This document shows, one piece after another, positions 52,301 through 63,210 of a DNA stretch of 64,000 bases. The notes beneath the pieces are model-generated. The model saw only the letters and a list, made by a program, of their open reading frames with translations, searched no databases and was not told where the DNA came from. The position numbers and the translations under genes were made by a program. Origin of the DNA: Epiperipatus broadwayi (lineage: Eukaryota; Onychophora; Udeonychophora; Euonychophora; Peripatidae); assembly GCA_028023455.1 (NCBI GenBank), contig JAQFVV010006544.1, forward strand, positions 684,001 to 748,000, in the 5' to 3' direction. Position 1 is the stretch's first letter; each line of letters begins with the position of its first letter.

Positions 52301-54019
52301 ATTATTAACATTTTTTGCAAGATTGTTAATTTAAAGGTGGAACCTTCATACCATTTTTTTAATGAAAGGGATTGCCAGTTCAAAAGGCTGATAGTATGAT
52401 CATGTTTGAAAAACAATAATAACATTATGACTTACCTATGGTGTAAAATAAATATTAATCAGTTCAGATAGAAAGACTATTAAACAGATAATAGAGTTTT
52501 TAAACATTGTTGATGTAAATAATTCATCGTCTCACAATTCAAGAAAAAAGGAGGAAGAATTCACTGCATACCAAAGAATAAGACATGTAGTAGCAAGGGG
52601 AGAGTAAATATTGCTATCAAGAGAAATTGGAAACATCTGCCCTTTTTTCTCTCAGAAAAATCAGAAAAAATTCTTCATTAGTCTGGTGAAGAAATATTCA
52701 ATTCACTAGGAAAATAGGAATAAGAATAATAAAGATCATCTGGCACATGTGTTCTGTTAGTTGCCTATAATCTAGTCACTTAGTATAAATTTTGAATCAC
52801 TATAGCCTAAAATGATTTATGTTAGTTTAGTGATTCTAATAGTATAGGTTATATAAATGATTTTTAATGTGTCCCGAAGCTTGTGAATGAGATTGATAGT
52901 TCTTGAAACTTGATTGTGAGCAGTTATACTAATAGGTATTAGTATTGACAATTGATTCATGCAGCAAGTCTGTATCTATTCAGGGACAATTATGATGCAT
53001 GAGTCCATATATTATCCATGCATAATAAGGCAATAAATATCTAGTTTTGCTTTAGATTAGGCTACGGCAGTTAAATAAATTGATTAAGTTTAAATCCTGG
53101 CCTATGGCAATAAATCATTAAATGTTGTTATACTAAATTTGAACCCTGAGCAGAAGACCAATAGAGTAATGTTCCCAGAGGGTTTTGTCAATTATGTGAA
53201 TATTTGTTTGATTATGTATATACATAAATAAATCTTACTTTCTCATTAATCTGGCATTTATTGCAATCAATTGCAGTAATTAGAATATGTTAAGAGTCTG
53301 TTATATCTGACTGAGTTAGTGGGATATAAAAAGTAAAAGGTTTTGATCATATGATGACAGAATGTGGAGCTACATGCAGATTACCCTTGGGCGATTTTTA
53401 TGCTAGCTATGCATTTTTGACTGTTACAATATATGAAATAGAATTCATTGATAGCCATGCAATAATAAAATAAATGTATATACGAAAATATGAGATTGTA
53501 AGCAAATTTTTTTTATTATAGAAGTAAAAAAAAAATTTTTTTTAGTTATTTTTTTGATAATTAATTTATGCAAAGACTGTTGTGCATGATAATATAATTG
53601 AAGTTTACAATTAGAAAGAAAACAAATATAATTTAATTTGCTATTATCAGAGAATGGAAATTAGAGATTAATTGATTGAAAAACACGATATGTCATTAGT
53701 AGACAGAGAAACATAGTTTTCAAAAAGCATGTAGTTCTGCTTTCAATTTCAGATTAATACAAATTATTACGTGGAAGAACCATAGATTTATAAAGGGCAC
53801 AAAATATTGTTAGTTGTCAGTTGAGATTGGTTCGTGGTCAAGAGAAAGAAGAAGGTGCTGAGATGCATTGAATAACTAATTTTCCAGAGGAATAGCAGAT
53901 TACTATAACAAAAAAAAAGCTGATGTCAATTTTGCTAGTAGAATAAAGTTAAACCAGCGCTGAAGGTTATGTTATTATCAATTTCAATTGCCAATATAAA
54001 TTTATTTACCATGTACATA
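52301..54019. other. AT-rich DNA, 1.7 kb without a recognised gene
   Basis: No gene, tRNA or repeat family was recognised. Composition is slightly less AT-rich around 52550-53250 than in the flanks. Confidence 0.5.
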
Positions 54020-54172
54020 TCAGAAACAAAATATATGCATAACTATATTAGAGATAAGCTTAAAATTAACAGTAATTGAAAGTGCACTAGACATAATTTG
54101 CTAATTTTACAGTATAAAGCTTATCTCTAATACCGTTATACACATATTTTGTTTATTATATTTTCTGAAATA
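54020..54172. repeat. Inverted repeat, about 45-bp arms
   Basis: The left arm, ACAAAATATATGCATAACTA with TTAGAGATAAGCTT, is mirrored on the right by AAAGCTTATCTCTAATACCG and TTATACACATATTTTGTTTA. The loop is about 45 bp. It is MITE-like, but no target duplication could be fixed. Confidence 0.6.
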
Positions 54173-54727
54173 TAACTCAATAAAAATATGTATTAAGTGC
54201 TAACCCTAGTTGAACTGCCCAATTACTATCTGGAAACACAGGTTGAATATTGGATATAGAGCCTAAGAATGTCATGTAATTTTCTTACTGTTCTGATGAA
54301 ATGTGTCATTTTGTTGGAAGTCTGTTTTTAACAAGAAGAATGTAACTAAACCAGAATTCAGAAAATTTATTGCCATAGAAAACTGCTGCCATCAAGATAA
54401 TCAACACTTTTAAGAAAAAAAAAACTTAAAGGATTTATCTTGCAAAGAGGAATTTCTTTGCAGACTTATAAAAAAGTATTTTTTAGAATTTTTCACATGT
54501 GGAATGATACTAAATAATAATACTAAACAATAGAAAATAATAAAAGGTCAATGTAGATTATACTGATTGAAATCTTCAATAATTATAGTTGATTATAATA
54601 TTTTCAATATAATGGCACTGATATTGATAGGAGAAGAGTAATTCATGAACTCTTCATTAATATTTTTTTTTGTTGTTTTGTAAGATTTTATATATAAAAT
54701 GTTTAACAATGTAAATTTTACATTAAA
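54173..54727. other. AT-rich DNA, nothing recognised
   Basis: No gene was recognised. Contains an A-run at about 54415-54424 and a T-run at 54661-54671. Confidence 0.45.
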
Positions 54728-54830
54728 ATGGTCGAGAGGTCAGCGCGACTGCCTTGCACTAGCAGGCAGTTGCCCGGGTTGTGGGTTCGCGTCCCGGCCG
54801 ATGCTATGACACTTAAAATATATATATATA
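54728..54830 (+). mobile_element. Family S SINE with best tRNA-like promoter boxes
   Basis: The A box TGGTCGAGAGG (54729-54739) fits TRGYNNANNGG, and the B box GGTTCGCGTCC (54784-54794) fits GGTTCGANNCC except one base. Between them lies GCGCGACTGCCTTGCACTAG. After the tRNA-like part come CGATGCTATGACAC and a TA-rich tail instead of a clean poly(A). It is not a functional tRNA: no proper acceptor pairing is seen and the anticodon arm cannot be drawn. The start base and target duplication are unclear. Confidence 0.75.
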
Positions 54831-54896
54831 TTGCAACTTATAATATGTAACTAACTAGTGATCTAAAAGAATATATGCAGCGTGTGTGCACATATC

Positions 54897-54941
54897 TTGG
54901 AAGGCAGCTATGCTAACCGCTAGGCCATCAACGCTTGACCT
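54897..54941 (-). mobile_element. Family S SINE 5' fragment
   Basis: CTTGGAAGGCAGCTATGCTA and ACCGCTAGGCCATCAACGCT, then TGACC, match the tRNA-like head of the SINE at 50046 in the same orientation, but its 3' half and tail are missing. Confidence 0.65.
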
Positions 54942-55216
54942 TAAGAAGGGATTTTTTTTCTCTTAAAATAAACATGATTAATAAAAAGCATAAATTTATT
55001 AGAAATATAGGGTATAAATTATTTATTAATAAGCACATATATTTGATGTATTTTTATTTTAAAGATTTTTTAGCCTCTACTGATTGTGGACAACATTTTG
55101 AAATAATATTATTAAGATATATCCAACTGAATCAAAATTCATTAAATTATAACAAAATATATAATACTAAAAGAAAATTTAAATTAAACAATATATATTT
55201 TTGTGCAATGCTATGT
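54942..55216. other. AT-rich DNA
   Basis: Nothing recognised. The 105-codon open frame at 54935-55252 starts within the SINE fragment, is Ile/Asn/Lys/Phe-rich, and runs into the next SINE's target duplication, so it is rejected as a gene. Confidence 0.5.
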
Positions 55217-55235
55217 ATTATAATAATCGTGTTTT

Positions 55236-55336
55236 TTCCCCATGTATCATAACATCAGCCGGGAAGTGAACCCGCTAATCCGGGACAAATGCTTGTAAAG
55301 CAGCTGTCGCTGACCTCTCGACCACCAATGCTTGGC
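55236..55336 (-). mobile_element. Family S SINE, about 19-20-bp target duplication
   Basis: The sequence ATTATAATAATCGTG with a following T-run (from 55217) is repeated as ATTATAATAATAGTG with a T-run (from 55337), one mismatch. Between them the minus strand reads GCCAAGCATTGGTGGTCGAG, AGGTCAGCGACAGCTGC, and GGGTTCACTTCCCGGCTGAT, with A and B boxes. The T-run lies at the A-tail end, so the tail and the duplication overlap. Confidence 0.8.
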
Positions 55337-55604
55337 ATTATAATAATAGTGTTTTTGTTTCTTTTTTACAGTTATGCAACAAGGAAAACATTTGCTATGC
55401 CATTTTAATTTTGAAGAAAATGTATTCCCATTAATGCACATTTTTTAATTTATTTTTAGCACAATTGACTGTTGCAGTTTTAATAATGTATGTGAATAAA
55501 TTCATATTTTGCTGACATTATTTACATTTATGAAGAAAAGCACTGGGATTAATTAATAATTTTCATGTTGCAAGAATATCAAATAAAAATTAGGTAATTG
55601 TAGA

Positions 55605-55800
55605 AGATGTGACCACAGACTTTCAAGCACCCTTCAGCTATCAACTCTCTCTTATATAATTGATACACATGACCACACACATGGGGAAAAGATAAATGAT
55701 CTCCAATATATGTATTTCATGCTGAACCATGTGTATCAGTTGTGCGAGATAGTCAATAGCTGAAGGGTGTTTGAAAGTCTGTGTTCAAATCCTCTCCAAT
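55605..55800. mobile_element. AGACTTTCA-family hairpin element, full copy
   Basis: Arms of about 40 bp, GACCACAGACTTTCAAGCAC with CCTTCAGCTATC on the left and GATAGTCAATAGCTGAAGGG with TGTTTGAAAGTCTGTGTTC on the right, enclose an interior (GGAAAAGATAAATGATCTCC, GTATTTCATGCTGAACCA) shared with 20010-20200. The inner part also contains GATACACATG and CATGTGTATC as a second inverted pair. No coding frame. The target duplication is not evident. Confidence 0.75.
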
Positions 55801-56161
55801 TACATCTAATTTCCAAGTGTATTAAATTATATTTGTATTCTAATATTAAAAATTAGTTAAGTGAATTGTATTATAGATAATATATACATTTTCCAACTTT
55901 TTTGGTGCAGTTGAGTAAATTATCAAGATTTTGTAAAAATAATAAATAAGGAAATCATTTTTTTTCTGAGGTTGTTTACTATGGAAAGCAATTGGATTAA
56001 TCAACAATTATATTATTGCAATGATATCAAAAAATTGGGATGTAGATCAAATTATTATTTATTTTTAGTATGTTTTATTGCTATATATGATTAAAATTTA
56101 TTTTTAATATGGACTTATTAAAACTTGTATGTTTTTTTTTGCCAAATTGCTTATATTTGTA
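55801..56161. other. AT-rich DNA, nothing recognised
   Basis: No gene or repeat was recognised. Confidence 0.45.
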
Positions 56162-56169
56162 ATGAAATC

Positions 56170-56275
56170 GTCTTTTTTTTCATGTGTCATATCATCGGCT
56201 GGGAAGCTAACCGACTAACTTGGGACAACTGCTTGTAAGGCAGCTGTGCTGATCTTTCGACCACCAATGTTTGAC
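56170..56275 (-). mobile_element. Family S SINE, short target duplication
   Basis: Flanked by ATGAAATC (56162-56169 and 56276-56283); the similarity continues imperfectly for about six more bases. The minus strand begins GTCAAACATTGGTGGTCGAA, AGATCAGCACAGCTGCC, later GTTAGCTTCCCAGCCGATGA, then ATGACACATG and an A-run. Confidence 0.75.
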
Positions 56276-56328
56276 ATGAAATCCCCTTTGCTTCAGATGA
56301 CGCAGCAGGTCTACTATACATTTTGGTT

Positions 56329-56536
56329 CTTTAGTATTTTCCAACCAATGAAATATTACCCTGAAGCCATATCAGTCTGATCTTCTGATCTTTATGATAA
56401 CGTCTCCAAGTGATTTGCAGACAAATGCAATCACTAAAATTTGACTGCAAATCACGTGGACCCAGCATGTTAAAGATCACAAGATCAGACTGATATGGCT
56501 TCAGGGTAATACGTCATTGGTTGGAAAATACTAAAG
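56329..56536. mobile_element. Inverted-repeat MITE-like element, about 73-bp arms
   Basis: The left arm reads CTTTAGTATTTTCCAACCAA, TGAAATATTACCCTGAAGCC and ATATCAGTCTGATCTT. The right arm is its reverse complement with few changes (AAGATCAGACTGATATGGCT, TCAGGGTAATACGTCATTGG, TTGGAAAATACTAAAG). A half copy of one end, ACGTCATTGGTTAAATAATA then CTAAAG, lies at about 57499-57526. No transposase. Confidence 0.7.
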
Positions 56537-56941
56537 ATGACTATCGGGTAGATAATGAGCACCACCATGTTTGTTGGTCCTGAAAAAAAAATGTACGTGC
56601 ATGTGTCAAAATAATTTAGAAATTGAAAGTAATTAAGTGTAAATTTTATAATTGCAGAAATATATATAAATTTTTTTTTGTAAATTTAAAGAACACTTTT
56701 CCTGATTTAATGTGAATCTGGCATTATTAATGGCAACCTGGACAATAGCTTAAAAAGTACTCTATATTCCAAATTATTATAACAAAAAAATAAAAAAAAA
56801 ATAAAAAAAATGTACTTGCATGAAAAATTATCTTATCTTTATAACATTTCTGATGGTATTTAACTCAATTTTCATGTTAAAAATATATTAAACAAACAGT
56901 TTGAAAATGTGTCTCATTTTTTGACAGAAAATTAGAAAAGT
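56537..56941. other. AT-rich DNA, nothing recognised
   Basis: No gene was recognised. A-rich runs at about 56585 and 56780-56810. Confidence 0.45.
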
Positions 56942-57137
56942 CAGTGTGTGGCACTGGAATGAGTGAGGGGGGCCTCCGATGGTTTTGCCAGGCCGAAGGC
57001 ACAGCCAATACATGCTCTAGTCTGAAAAAACTACATTAAGCTCAATTATAAAATACAGTGTGTAGCGCTTAGTGCTGGAATTGGTGGGGGGCCTTTGATG
57101 TTTTTGATGGGCCGAATGCATGGCCAATACATGTATA
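56942..57137 (+). repeat. Imperfect tandem duplication, unit about 112 bp
   Basis: The segment GTGTGTGGCACTGGAATGAG ... GGGGGGCCTCCGATGGTTTT ... GGCCGAAGGCACAGCCAATA, CATG recurs as GTGTGTAGCGCTTAGTGCTG, GAATTGGTGGGGGGCCTTTG, ATG ... GGGCCGAATGCATGGCCAAT, ACATG. Both are G+C-rich islands in AT-rich DNA. Function unknown. Confidence 0.65.
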
Positions 57138-58854
57138 TTATGATTTACAAAACCACCGACAATGCCAGACATTGTATTATTCTCATAGCTGTAATTTTTA
57201 TAATTGCAGATGAATTTACAAAATAATATACATTGAAATGACATTATTTATTAGAAACAAAAATGAAAATTACTTACAAATAGCGTTCACTGCAGTGGAC
57301 TGATAGCAAAATCACAAAAGGCAGACCAATGACAAAATTTCCCAAAGCTCACTTCGATTTTTAAATCTCTCGGGTCAAAAAAAATCCAAAAATTGACTCT
57401 CCCATGGATTAATCATGCCAGTATCTTGGTTGTCATGACAACATTGTCATGTTTTCATCGACGATGTCTACCAGAAGGAAAATCGGTAAGTGTAAAACGT
57501 CATTGGTTAAATAATACTAAAGTACCTAGATTTTATTATGATAATAAATAAATTGTTTTGAACAAGTTTTTAGCACATTTTACTATTGCTTATCTTACAA
57601 TAACACTGGTTCATGATATCAGCATGCTCTTATTTCTAGAATTATAAAATGGTGGATGTTGGAAAATATTTTTAAAAAGATCAATATAGCAAATAGTTAC
57701 TTATTTATCAAAGTAGTAATATAAATTGTTAATGATAGCTATAAATAATCTTCATGTAAATAATTTTCATGCAGAGTAAAGAGAATACAGTATATTGAAT
57801 TACTAACTAGGAAGTGTTTTTTTTTTTTTTTTAAAAAAAAGGGGGGGGGGGTCACGGAATAAGCTAATTCAATAAACAATAAGTTGTCAAAAATCTTCTA
57901 GATCTTCGAAAATAAAAACAAGGAATTAAAAAAAGTGAAATTATTGCTTTGTTTAATATGATATAAAAGAAGTATTTATTTTAAATAGTTTTATAATAAT
58001 AACAACAATAATTCAATTTATTTAAATGAATTATATGGGCGTAGATAAAAAGCCTAATTATAGAATACAATATTAATAATAAACAACAATAAAAAAAACC
58101 AAAACCAAAATATATATAGAATACAAAATATGTTAATCTTGTTTATATATTTATTTAACTTTTAATTCATTCTTAGCAAACTACCGTTTAGGTAAAAAGG
58201 CATTAAATAATCTTGAAAGCCTAAATAACGCAGAATCTTTTAAATGATTAGTTCTAAGTTTTGCCATGTGATAAATCTTACCGCGTTACAAATGCATGTA
58301 AGAAATACTGTAAGAAATTTCACTAATGCAGTTTACTATGTTGATTTGTGCTTTAACTAGATTTTTAAATAATTTTAAGGGAACATGAGGAGTGTTATAT
58401 ACGCTGACAAACTTATAAAGTTTGTCTGCAGAGCAACCAATCATTTGGGATTAGTAATACTAAAAATATAAAAAATGTGCTTAAGTTTTTTTTTAAAGAA
58501 ATTTTATTCCCCTAAAAATGCAACTCACAAGTTTAAATGCTTTAAAATATAAATATTGTATATGACTTGAGAATAATAATTTAGAATCTAAAACAATATT
58601 CAAATCTATATTCATTTATTCTCAAAATATTATTTCCATTTAATACATAATTAAATAATATAGAATTTGCTTTTTTTGTAAAAGTAATCATTTTTCTTTT
58701 ATCCCCATAATAATAATGAAAAATAATAACAATAATAGTAATAAATAATAAACAGCTACTCATAAATGAGTATGGCTATTCCAACTCCAAAAATGAGCAA
58801 AAAGTGTGTGTGTGGAGGGGGGGGGAGCAAAACTCTAGAAATGAGCTTTGTAAT
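57138..58854. other. AT-rich DNA with homopolymer runs
   Basis: No gene was recognised. Contains a T-run then A-run then about 11 G at 57819-57851, a half copy of the inverted-repeat element at about 57499-57526, and a G-run at about 58815-58825. Confidence 0.5.
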
Positions 58855-60680
58855 GATATCGATCTGTGAAACACACACATACAAGAAATGCCAGTCCATT
58901 TTTTTATTATATATTTTAAAATATTGTCTTCTAATTTCTTCAACATAAAGCTTTTTTTCTGAAATAGATCAATACCATGTGTAATTGAAGCTCTCCAATG
59001 TATTCTATTCTCAGCCATCTCTTCATAATGAAACCAATTCACCTTGCACATTATTAGAACATCTTTAAATGTAGATAGAGTTTAATTCTCTCTAAAATCC
59101 ATGCTCAAATATACCATAAAACATGCTTTTAGGAATATATCCAATAAAAAGTATGATGTAGTATCACATACAGAAAGTTGAAAAACATATCCATTGGCTT
59201 TATGATTTTGCCATTGTATTTTTAAAATTTTACAGAACATTCTTAAATAAAAGTTTTCTAATGTTTTTATATTGTGCCAATAGGGTTCCAATTTTTAATT
59301 AACTAAGTAAAGTTAACAGCTTTATATAGAACTAACTTAATTGTAATAGTTATTTCTCAGTGATGAAATACACTATTTTTTAAATTGTTCAAAGCAGTAG
59401 CAGCACATTGGAGTCTGTGTTGTGCTTCAAGATCTTATTTTTCTACTTATAAAACTGCACAAGATATTTAAACTGGTTACAATTTTAAATTGACAACCCT
59501 TCACCACTGGCCAATAAAATGCTTAGAAATTTTTGAACATTAATTAATAAATATCTACATCTTGCATTCAGAACATTAAGTACTTTCTGTAAATTGCCCT
59601 TTAAACTGGTAAAATTAGCATAACTATACCATATTCTAAATCCAGAATTCAAGAAGATGAGGTTTTTGTTTTTTTTATCAATTCAAATTAAAATTCCACT
59701 ACCAAATCTGTATATTTTGATCACTGTTTCATTACTTCACTTAAAAAGTTCCAAAGTGCACTGTCCTAAAAATTGAAAACAGTGTTGGAACATGTTCACA
59801 TTCTTGTTTAGCATCTACTTTCATTTTAAATGTTTCACAATTTTCATCTATAGTAATAATACTACCTCTCATCCCATCATGTAAAAATAGTATAATAAAT
59901 TTTGATAGGCAATCAACTAATTTCAAAAAGTACCATACACCTGTTCTAGTCAAATCAATAAAAGCAATAAATAAATTACTCATTTGTTTCTGACATTTTT
60001 TTTGCATTTGCCTGGCAACAAAAATCATACCTATGGCGATTCTTGATTCTCTAAACACTACCCTAAGTCACTGGTAATTGGAAGCAACCTATTCAATAAA
60101 ATTTTTGAAAGTATCTTTGATGTAGTGGATAATACTTATATTCCTTGATTATTAGTGCAATGTTATTTATTTCTTTTGTTTTTCCTTAAGATTAGGTAGC
60201 ACAATTTCATGGATTCATATATCCTTAAAAATATCAATATTTTTGAAGCTATCATATTACAATCATATTTTAAATGTTTCCTGAAGTATTTCATGAGCAC
60301 CTGCAGTCTTACCATTTTTAAAGATTACTAAAAGCTGTGTGGACTTCACTAAGCTAGATATCTTCATCCAAATCTTGATGAATAAATATAGATATATTAT
60401 TAAAATCATCATCTCACCCATAATTATTGAAAAGATGATCAAAATACTCTTTCTTTCTGTTCCAAATATTATTGCCATTTTTTAATTTAATATAAATATG
60501 ATGATATTTCTCAGGTCCTTATGTGACTTTCAATGCATTAAAGAAAGATCTAGAATGACCACAATCAGTGAATGTCTTTATCTTCTTTGTAGTTTTAATC
60601 CATCAATCATTTTTAAGCTTTCTTGTCAGTCACTGAAATTCTGGGTTTGATTTATATTTATTATGAAGTTACACATTTAA
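58855..60680 (-). pseudogene. Decayed LINE-B copy 3, best readable copy
   Basis: On the minus strand a linker upstream of the RT reads NDWWIKTTKKIKTF, HSRSFFNALKVT and LDEDI (60340-60640). The RT region reads IAIGMIFVARQMQKKCQKQ, then LFIAFIDLTRTGVWYFLKLV (motif A, with its Asp), LHDGMRGSIITIDENCETF and APTLF-like VPTLFSIF (59741-60058). The C-terminus reads MAENRIHWRASITHGIDLFQ (58990-59040). MIFVARQLQ.KC, FIDLTKAFD and A.NR..WR are seen together in one group of metazoan non-LTR elements whose clade name I will not assert. Stops and shifts are frequent. The KAFD of motif A has degenerated to RTGV. Confidence 0.7.
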
Positions 60681-63149
60681 TCTATTATTCTACCAAGCAG
60701 AAAATACAACATTTCCTTTTAATCAAATCACTAACAATAAGATTATTCTCAGAAAATCGCTCTTGGTTTTTTCTTTTAGTGAATTCATGAATAGATTTAT
60801 ATGTATACATAACACTCTCTTTACGATAACTGTATGCTTAAGAAATATGGCAGATATAAAAATCCAAATTGGCAATTTTAATGTTAAGATGCTCTTAAAA
60901 TTTAATACTTGTAGTTGATTTTTATAAAGAATTAATATCAATTTTTTTGTGAATATGATTAGAATAAGCTCTGTTGTTTAGGGTAACTATCATTTTAATC
61001 ATGGGGTTTACTGATCTGTGATGTGTTCAATAATTTGCATTTATAATTGGTTATGTAATGTGAACTTCTCTTGTATTCTGATTTCTAACTATAATATAAT
61101 CTATTAAATGTCATTGTTTTGAGTGTGGCTGCACTGATGTTCCTTATAATAGTTTTTTTGCTAAACAAAGTGTTTGTGATAGGTAGTCCATATGTTGTGA
61201 CTAAATTCAATAACAACAAATCAATTTGTATTTACAGCTCCAATGCCATTATTTTCAATAATCTTTGATCAAAATCTACCAAAATATGAAAGCTTATAAC
61301 ATATACAAGAAGTATTCATATACGTATATATAAAGATGTGAATAGAAAAATTAATACTTTTTTAAATTTTCAATAATATAAGGGGAGTAAAAGTATCCCA
61401 TCAAAATCTGAAAAATTCATTATTCCAGAAAAGACCAGAAACCATGGTTAGTTATTTAGTAGTTAGTAGGACAGTTGGAGCACCCACATGTCAGTTTGAA
61501 AATAAACGTTTTTTAATCCTTTTTTCTAAATGAAAATTGATCCAATAGTATTTTGAGTCTACTATTATATTCAGTGCTAAATTGTTCAAAATTTAAAATC
61601 AGTAATGATTATATATATATATATATATAATTGGTCCATAAACAAAACTTATATCACTTAAAGTATTTCTTTTATTGTAGAGAACAGACTGCCAAAGAAC
61701 TATTCATAAATATTATTTATGCTTCAAGATTCGCATTGCTTATTCATATAATATGATTAAGCCAATAAAAATCTATAGTTAGTTTCGCGGGAGGTATTGT
61801 GACATTCAAATGACCAAAACACAGATTGGGCACTTCATTTCCATCTATTTAACAAATACGTAATTTTCTTTTTACTTTTATCTGCTGAAAATCGATCTAG
61901 AAATCTATTAAGAGTCATTTTAGCATTGAATTAAACTGTGAAGGACTCGATATTAGGTAAATATCTTAAACAAAAATTGAACATATTTATGAGTAATATT
62001 ACTATGAACTATAATGAAATTTTACCTATTATTATGAATTATTATTTGCACAGTTTAAATACCCTCGTGCAATCAATATCTGTAATTGTAAAGTATGTTT
62101 TATTGCGTCGTCATAAGAAAAAAACAACCCTAAACCCAAGTGAAAGCCAAAATTAGATTAGGGAGTTTATTGATTGCTATCAGCACTTGTTATCCATAAC
62201 ATAGCTATTACAACTAATGTGTGCGCGTGTGCGAGATTAGTTACATTTAATAAGATTTCACTTAAATAGTTCGATAAATAAATTAATTTTAATTTTGAAG
62301 TTTTTTTTAAAACCTAAATAATATATTTTAGAATAATAAAACAAATATCATGATTTCTATTATTTATTTTTTTCAAAATTTGATGATTTAAATCTAACAT
62401 TGTCAAACGCATGCGTTGTTTCAATTATTGTTTACTTGCATTACAGAGATTAAATTACCTTTCCAGATGATTTTCAGCTCGTTAATTTATTAGAAAAACA
62501 ATCATCAGGAGTAGTCAGTCTGCCCTTCATTTTTCTTCTCTCTGCAAATCCATTTAGCCTTAGAATTCTCATTTTCCATTTAAAGCAATTGTCAAATAGC
62601 CGAGTTTATAAAACTAATATGATCCTCTGTTGTGCAAAGCGTGCTGAATATGTGAAGAAAATTTTGTATTAGAGATCCTCCGTTAAATAGTTGTATGTAA
62701 CAAACTTTAGTTTACAGTTAGAAATCTTTCTGCATAATTATTGTTAAGCTTACATTTACTGCTTTTAGTAAATGGTAACCTATTTGTGATGCTTTTTCAT
62801 TGCAAAAATAAAGTAAATAGATCAAATGCATTATTTATATTATTATCATTTTGAGCTGTATATCAAATGAAACCATTCTTATATTGTTCTTCTTGACCTA
62901 TACCTTATTACTTATTATTTAAATTTTTATTGTGGAATTTTTTTAATACAGTGCATTTTCACAACACACACACACACACACACACACAGAGTTTTAAATC
63001 AACTCTAGTATTCTTTTTTATATACAATATATAGAAAAGATAGTTTTGCAACATTAGCAATACACATATCATTTGTTAACTAAATAGATTTGAACTTAAT
63101 TTTAACTATTGAGTTTCACTTGGGAATTATATAATGTATATAAAAGACT
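60681..63149. other. AT-rich DNA with microsatellites
   Basis: No gene was recognised. Holds (AT)n at about 61609-61630 and (CA)n at about 62963-62989. The 72-codon open frame at 61938-62156 has no known domain. Confidence 0.5.
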
Positions 63150-63210
63150 TTGTAGAACAATTATAGCATACCCACCTAACTTGAGTTCGAATCTGGGCGG
63201 AGTAACTTTG
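63150..63210 (+). other. tRNA-like 3' half, possible SINE head fragment
   Basis: CACCTAACTTGAGTTCGAATCTGGGCGG (63172-63199, given here only by its parts: TTGAGTTCGAATC is B-box-like) resembles the T arm of a tRNA. No A box or acceptor pairing is seen upstream, so it is not a tRNA gene. It may be a decayed SINE head. Confidence 0.35.

Noticed and set aside
54728-54810. Possible functional tRNA gene
   Set aside because: A and B boxes are present, but acceptor and anticodon arms do not pair and related copies have tails and target duplications, so it is a SINE.
54935-55252. 105-codon plus-strand frame
   Set aside because: Composition is that of random AT-rich DNA. It begins within a SINE fragment and ends within the target duplication of another SINE.
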